From Amorphoplanes digitatis (GTDB lineage Bacteria > Actinomycetota > Actinomycetes > Mycobacteriales > Micromonosporaceae), in contig NZ_JACHNH010000001.1 of the NCBI RefSeq assembly GCF_014205335.1, positions 8,302,501 to 8,366,500 of the forward strand: a DNA stretch of 64,000 bases. Reading direction: 5' to 3'. Every line of letters begins with the position of its first letter. Position 1 is the stretch's first letter. Below are positions 63,695 through 64,000 of the stretch, one piece after another. The translations under genes and the position numbers were made by a program. Under the pieces are notes generated by a model. It did no database searches, was not told the DNA's origin, and saw nothing but the letters and a program-made list of their open reading frames with translations.

Positions 63695-64000
63695 CTAAGC
63701 GCCGTTGACCAGGTCAGACAGGGTAATACGCCCGGGCAGGCCAATTCGGAGTCCGATAGTCGTCCCAATCGGACCGGTGGCCATCGTTACTTCGTCGCAC
63801 AGTTGGTGCGCCAGCCAGATGCCCCGGCCGCCCACCTCGAACGCCTCCGGCGCCTCCGGCGGATGCCGGAACCGCTCCGGTATCCCCGGCCCGGAGTCGG
63901 TCACCGTGCACCACAGGGACCCGGCGGTGCCCCACAGCACGATCCGGCCGTGACCGCCGGCGTGCAGGACGGCATTGGTGATGATCTCGTTGATCGCCAG
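63695..64000 (-). CDS. ATP-binding anti-sigma-type regulatory protein (partial, cut by window edge)
   Basis: The open frame runs from base 64000 to a stop at 63695, 101 residues being visible. They form the C-terminal part of an HATPase_c_2 domain: N box NEIITNAVLHAGG, G1 box DSGPGIP, G2 box GGRGIWLAHQL. Proteins of this kind (RsbW/SpoIIAB-like) are common in actinobacteria and bind anti-sigma antagonists or act as serine kinases. The N-terminus lies beyond the window. Confidence 0.85.
   Translation of the reverse strand: MAINEIITNAVLHAGGHGRIVLWGTAGSLWCTVTDSGPGIPERFRHPPEAPEAFEVGGRGIWLAHQLCDEVTMATGPIGTTIGLRIGLPGRITLSDLVNGA

Noticed and set aside
1-64000. CRISPR arrays, tRNA or rRNA genes
   Set aside because: No regularly spaced short repeats and no tRNA- or rRNA-like conserved stretches were seen on either strand, although a tRNA could be missed by eye.

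Overview
The window is one stretch of a very GC-rich actinobacterial chromosome. GTG and TTG starts are frequent, genes in operons overlap by 4-8 bp, two SARP regulators and two ECF sigma/anti-sigma pairs are present, and there are two actinobacterial-type cyclic di-AMP riboswitches plus secreted glycosidases. A filamentous actinomycete of the Micromonosporaceae (Actinoplanes-like) fits best; this is an inference from style, not from a marker gene. I see no rRNA, tRNA, CRISPR array, transposase or phage structural gene.

Layout. 1-3.7 kb: a two-component system (kinase, then NarL/LuxR regulator) followed by an MMPL exporter cut by the left edge; matching operator-like palindromes precede the kinase and the exporter. 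3.8-7.2 kb: a membrane alpha/beta-hydrolase overlapping a CPBP protease, divergent from an HTH/DUF4180 gene pair. 7.2-21.3 kb: the most unusual part, two divergent surface-glycan operons. The leftward one holds an acyl carrier protein, an SDR reductase, an AMP-forming ligase, LuxE-like and LuxC-like proteins, a GtrB-like glycosyltransferase and a GT-C-like membrane protein. The rightward one holds PseB, PseC, an unrecognised protein, a methyltransferase, SpsF and PseG/SpsG, which is a pseudaminic-acid-like nucleotide-sugar route without PseH or PseI in view. 21.3-30.1 kb: an S66 carboxypeptidase, a TetR regulator, an orphan LuxR regulator preceded by three 11-bp-spaced direct repeats, a small unknown protein, and two large SARP-ATPase regulators. 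30.3-38.1 kb: a furanose-type sugar ABC importer with a secreted GH2 enzyme carrying AbfB (CBM42) domains.

38.1-49.1 kb: a DCC-family protein, ECF pair 1, a secreted neprosin-family protein, CorA, cysteine dioxygenase plus rhodanese behind a short Cys-containing leader peptide, an MFS drug exporter with a divergent TetR and three phased operators, ECF pair 2 with identical divergent promoters towards itself and a lipoprotein, and a DUF1996 protein. 49.2-53.7 kb: a diguanylate cyclase, a near-perfect tandem duplication of a secreted IPT/TIG protein gene, and a lipoprotein. 53.8-57.7 kb: a GH76 glycosidase, a TetR regulator and a TagGH-like polysaccharide exporter. 57.7-60.4 kb: two divergent cell-wall-hydrolase-like paralogues, each behind its own c-di-AMP riboswitch. 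60.4-64 kb: a GH65 phosphorylase with a beta-phosphoglucomutase-like protein, then an ATP-binding anti-sigma-type protein cut by the right edge.

Taken together the region is dominated by the cell envelope and extracellular sugars: building and exporting surface glycans, remodelling peptidoglycan, harvesting arabinan or mannan-type polymers, and the signalling that controls these.
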